Shown here piece by piece: positions 4,182 to 6,827 of a stretch of 6,827 nt of DNA. Position 1 is the first letter of the stretch. Each line of letters opens with the position of its first letter. Source of the DNA: Pseudomonadota bacterium (GTDB lineage: Bacteria; Myxococcota_A; Polyangia; Polyangiales; Polyangiaceae); assembly GCA_023432025.1 (NCBI GenBank), contig JAEYVE010000014.1, positions 1-6,827 of the forward strand, read 5' to 3'. The position numbers and the translations under genes were made by a program. The notes beneath the pieces are model-generated. The model did not search any database. It was not told the DNA's origin and worked only from the letters and a program-made list of their open reading frames with translations.

Positions 4182-6827
4182 TCAGAACGGCGGCGGCTCT
4201 TCCCCTTCGGGGAGTCCGGGAAGCACTTCGGGCAGCGCGGCGGGGGTATTGGAGCTTTCGGCGCCGGGCGTCGGCGGGGTTTCCTCACTCGGCGCGGGAG
4301 GCATTTCTTCGTTCACTGGTGCAGCGCCCGCTTCGTCGCTGGGCGGAGTCTCGGTCGGAGCAGGAGCCGCCTCGGGCGCGGTTTCCGTGGGTACGGTGCC
4401 GTCGAGAAACACTTCGGTGAGCGCGTCCTCCTGATCGAAGCGCGCCAAGAGACCGCTGGCAGGGTCAATGAGCTGCTCCACGATTTTGGACGGCCTCGGA
4501 AACTGGGTGGACGGCTTGCCTTGATGCGCCACCTTCATGAAATCAATCCACGCAGGCAGCGCCGTAACGGCGCCTGCTTCACCCCAACCGAGCGGCAGCG
4601 CGTCGTCGTAGCCCACCCACGAAGCCACCGAGTACTCCGTGGAGTAACCGACGAACCACGTGTCTTTGGCTTTGTTCGTGGTGCCCGTTTTGCCCGCGAG
4701 CGGGCGCCCGAGGCTCGTCGCGCGCTTGGCGGTGCCGTCCTTCACCACGCTCTCGAGCAAGCTGGTCATCAGGTACGCCACCTCGGGGTCCATCACGCGT
4801 CGGGTCGGTGGCGCGGCCGGCAGCGCCACGTCGCCGTTCGGTCCGACAATTTTGGTCACGAAGCGCGGAGCGGCGAGCTCGCCGCCGCTCGCGAACGTGG
4901 CGTAGGCGTTGGCAATCTCGAGCGGCGTCACTTCGTACGCGCCCAGCGCCAAGCTGTCCGTGGCGCCGAGCTTGGACTCGATACCGAGCGCGTGCGCCCA
5001 GTCGACGACGCTCTGCGCCCCAACGTCGCGCAGCACGGTTTGCGCCACGCGGTTGTCGCTGCGCGCGACCCCTTCGCGCAAGCTCAGGGTTTCCATCTCG
5101 GGCCCGGGCTGTGCCGCTGCGGCTTCGGGAGGCGTGGTCGAGGACGGCGTCCTGGCGTCAGCCCCGCGCTCGAGCTTTTCCTGCTCGGACTGCGGCTTGG
5201 GAAACGCGAAGTGCGTCGCAGGGGTCACACGACGCGCGTGCAGCGCGTAGCTGTACACGAACGGCTTGAACGACGAGCCCGGCTGTCGCCGCGCCTGCAC
5301 CGTACGGTCCAGGCCACCCATGACGGCTTCGTAGCTGCCCGCCACGGCCAGCACCTCACGACTGCCCACGTCGATCGCCACGAGAGCGCCCTGGGGACCA
5401 ATCTCGAGACGCAGGGGCACTGGTTCCGCCGATTGAGGCTCCGGATCGTCCAAGACGCGGACGCGCAAGAGCGCCCCCAAGGAGGCGAACTGGCTCGGCG
5501 GCAAGCGCTCGGGGTTGTAGCGCTCCTCGGCGCGCAGACGCACGCGCCCCGTCAACTCACCGACGCTCACGTCGAGCGTCCCCTTTTCGTCGTCGTGTGC
5601 GGTGACGCGCCCCACGTAGATGCCGTACTTGCGCGGCTTGCCCGAGAACGGCTCGCCCCAGAGGCGTCGCTTTTCGAGAGTAAACGGGGCCTTCACCTTT
5701 TGACGCTTGAGGTACGCGTCCAAATTGTCGCGCAGCGCCTTGCGCGCGGCCGCCTGCAGGTGGGGGTCAATCGTCGTGTGAACGGTGAAGCCGCCACGCT
5801 GGAACTGCTCTCCCGCCACCTCGCGCAAGAGCGAGCGCACGTGAGGAACGATTTCCGGCGCCAAGTCGGACTCGGCCTCGACCGCGGGCGCGATGCGGAG
5901 CGGCGTGTCCACGACCGCGTCGTACACGGCAGGCGTCATGAAGCCCTTTTCGCGCATTTGGCCGAGCACGTAGAGACGCCGAGTGAGCGCTTTCTCCGCG
6001 CTGCGCCGCGGCGAGTACCGCTCGGGAGAAGCCACGATGCCGGCGAGCAGCGCGCCCTCCGCCAAGTCCAGCTCTTCGACGTGTTTGCCGAAGTAGTAGC
6101 GCGCCGCCTCCTCCACTCCGTAGCGCCCGTGGCCCAGGTAGATGTGATTCAAGTAAAGGCCGAGGATTTGCGCCTTCTCCAGGCGTTGCTCCAAACGGTG
6201 CGCGAGGATGGTTTCGCGGATCTTGCGGCGATAGCTGCGCTCGCTGTCCAAGAGAACGTTCTTGACGACCTGCTGCGTGATGGTGCTGCCGCCCTGGGAG
6301 ACGTGACCTGCGCGCAAGTTGACGACGAGCGCGCGGAGCATGCCGAGGTAGTTGAGCCCTTCGTGCTCGTAAAAGCCGGCGTCCTCGGCCGCGAGAAACG
6401 CGTGTTTTACGTGGGCAGGAACGCGATCGAACGGCACCACCGTGCGGCGTTCGGTGAACAGGCCCGCCAAGAGCGTGCCGTCACGCGCCAAGATGCGCGT
6501 GATCTGCGGCGGAGCGTAGTTTTTCTCGAGCTCCTCGACGTTCGGTAGACCTTCGGCGTAGTGGCGCACCACCAGCACCACGGCGAGCGCTCCCAACAAA
6601 GCGAACCCCACCCCGCTCCCGAGCGACCAAAGCAGCACCTTCTTCCAACGCCCCCGGCGAGGAGGAGGCGCTCCTCCAGCGGACGACAAGCGCGGAGAAG
6701 ACGGCGCGCCGCCGGACGGTTGCGCAGGCAGCGGCACAGACGACTGCCCCGAAGACGACTGTCCAGCACCGGGTTGCGACGCGAAGGGCGGAGCGCCGTT
6801 GGACGGCGGCGCAGACGACTGCCCACC
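4182..6827 (-). CDS. mrcA/ponA-like: Class A penicillin-binding protein (PBP1A type), 5' end beyond window edge
   Basis: Bifunctional peptidoglycan synthase of the inner membrane: a GT51 glycosyltransferase polymerises lipid II and a transpeptidase crosslinks the strands. Residues are counted from the GTG at 6737. A basic segment (PPRRGRWKK) precedes a membrane helix at about 34-57. GT51 motifs follow: AAEDAGFYEHEG with catalytic E118, GGSTITQQVVKN (149-160), RKIRETILAHRLEQRL, and LNHIYLGHGRYGVEEAARYY. An OB-like linker domain spans about 343-447. The transpeptidase has S488-x-x-K491 (QPGSSFKP), S560-D-N562 (VARSDNRVAQ) and K683-T-G (AGKTGTTNKAKDTWFVGY). All catalytic motifs are intact. A low-complexity insert fills about 516-547 between SxxK and SDN, and a Pro/Glu/Ala-rich periplasmic tail covers about 783-851. 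Upstream of the GTG, 30 more in-frame codons run to the edge without a stop and keep the same Gly/Ser/Gln/Pro composition. No Shine-Dalgarno precedes the GTG, so the true start is probably outside the window. Confidence 0.95.
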   Translation of the reverse strand, partial: GGQSSAPPSNGAPPFASQPGAGQSSSGQSSVPLPAQPSGGAPSSPRLSSAGGAPPPRRGRWKKVLLWSLGSGVGFALLGALAVVLVVRHYAEGLPNVEELEKNYAPPQITRILARDGTLLAGLFTERRTVVPFDRVPAHVKHAFLAAEDAGFYEHEGLNYLGMLRALVVNLRAGHVSQGGSTITQQVVKNVLLDSERSYRRKIRETILAHRLEQRLEKAQILGLYLNHIYLGHGRYGVEEAARYYFGKHVEELDLAEGALLAGIVASPERYSPRRSAEKALTRRLYVLGQMREKGFMTPAVYDAVVDTPLRIAPAVEAESDLAPEIVPHVRSLLREVAGEQFQRGGFTVHTTIDPHLQAAARKALRDNLDAYLKRQKVKAPFTLEKRRLWGEPFSGKPRKYGIYVGRVTAHDDEKGTLDVSVGELTGRVRLRAEERYNPERLPPSQFASLGALLRVRVLDDPEPQSAEPVPLRLEIGPQGALVAIDVGSREVLAVAGSYEAVMGGLDRTVQARRQPGSSFKPFVYSYALHARRVTPATHFAFPKPQSEQEKLERGADARTPSSTTPPEAAAAQPGPEMETLSLREGVARSDNRVAQTVLRDVGAQSVVDWAHALGIESKLGATDSLALGAYEVTPLEIANAYATFASGGELAAPRFVTKIVGPNGDVALPAAPPTRRVMDPEVAYLMTSLLESVVKDGTAKRATSLGRPLAGKTGTTNKAKDTWFVGYSTEYSVASWVGYDDALPLGWGEAGAVTALPAWIDFMKVAHQGKPSTQFPRPSKIVEQLIDPASGLLARFDQEDALTEVFLDGTVPTETAPEAAPAPTETPPSDEAGAAPVNEEMPPAPSEETPPTPGAESSNTPAALPEVLPGLPEGEEPPPF
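6738..6824 (-). repeat. Three copies of a 12-bp unit encoding Gly-Gln-Ser-Ser in the PBP cytoplasmic tail
   Basis: GGRCAGTCGTCT on the minus strand occurs at 6738-6749, 6753-6764 and 6813-6824. All copies are in frame and encode GQSS, within a Gly/Ser/Pro/Gln-rich stretch ahead of the membrane helix. The preserved frame supports this region being translated as part of the penicillin-binding protein, and the pattern may continue past the window edge. Confidence 0.65.

Noticed and set aside
4080..6548. 822-codon plus-strand open frame
   Set aside because: It lies antisense to the penicillin-binding protein, whose catalytic motifs are all recognisable. The frame is Arg/His-rich with no known motif, as expected from the mirror of G/C-ending codons.

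Overview
The window is GC-rich, with strongly G/C-ending codons, and holds three large genes. An integron-type tyrosine recombinase (minus strand) runs off the left edge. An outer-membrane TonB-dependent receptor (plus strand) sits in the middle. A class A penicillin-binding protein (PBP1A type, minus strand) runs off the right edge. High GC, a TonB C-terminal-like domain fused to the front of the receptor, and low-complexity Gly/Ser/Pro/Gln tails on the penicillin-binding protein all suggest a Gram-negative diderm, most likely a Myxococcota/Deltaproteobacteria-type organism. That placement is inference; there is no rRNA or other marker gene to confirm it.

Layout. Positions 1-1164 (minus) carry the integrase, whose last roughly 20 residues are missing. 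It is easily overlooked because its stop codon lies outside the window. Positions 1165-1674 are a divergent intergenic region of about 510 bp. It holds one integron-core-like heptamer (GTTAGAC at 1483-1489) with an imperfect inverted repeat around it, and no attC site or cassette. Positions 1675-4053 (plus) encode the receptor: signal peptide, TonB-C-like domain, Pro/Ala linker, TonB box, plug and beta-barrel, with a small acidic tandem repeat in one predicted surface loop. Positions 4054-4181 are a short spacer between convergent genes with a 10-bp direct repeat and no convincing terminator. Positions 4182-6827 (minus) encode the bifunctional peptidoglycan synthase; its frame is open to the right edge, so its true start is not in view.

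The three genes do not form an operon or an obvious pathway. The receptor and the penicillin-binding protein are envelope functions lying tail to tail, and the integrase is read away from the receptor. The points most worth following are the integron integrase with no visible cassette array, a possible attI site upstream of it, and the receptor with a built-in TonB-like domain. I found no CRISPR array, tRNA, rRNA, insertion sequence or defence system.
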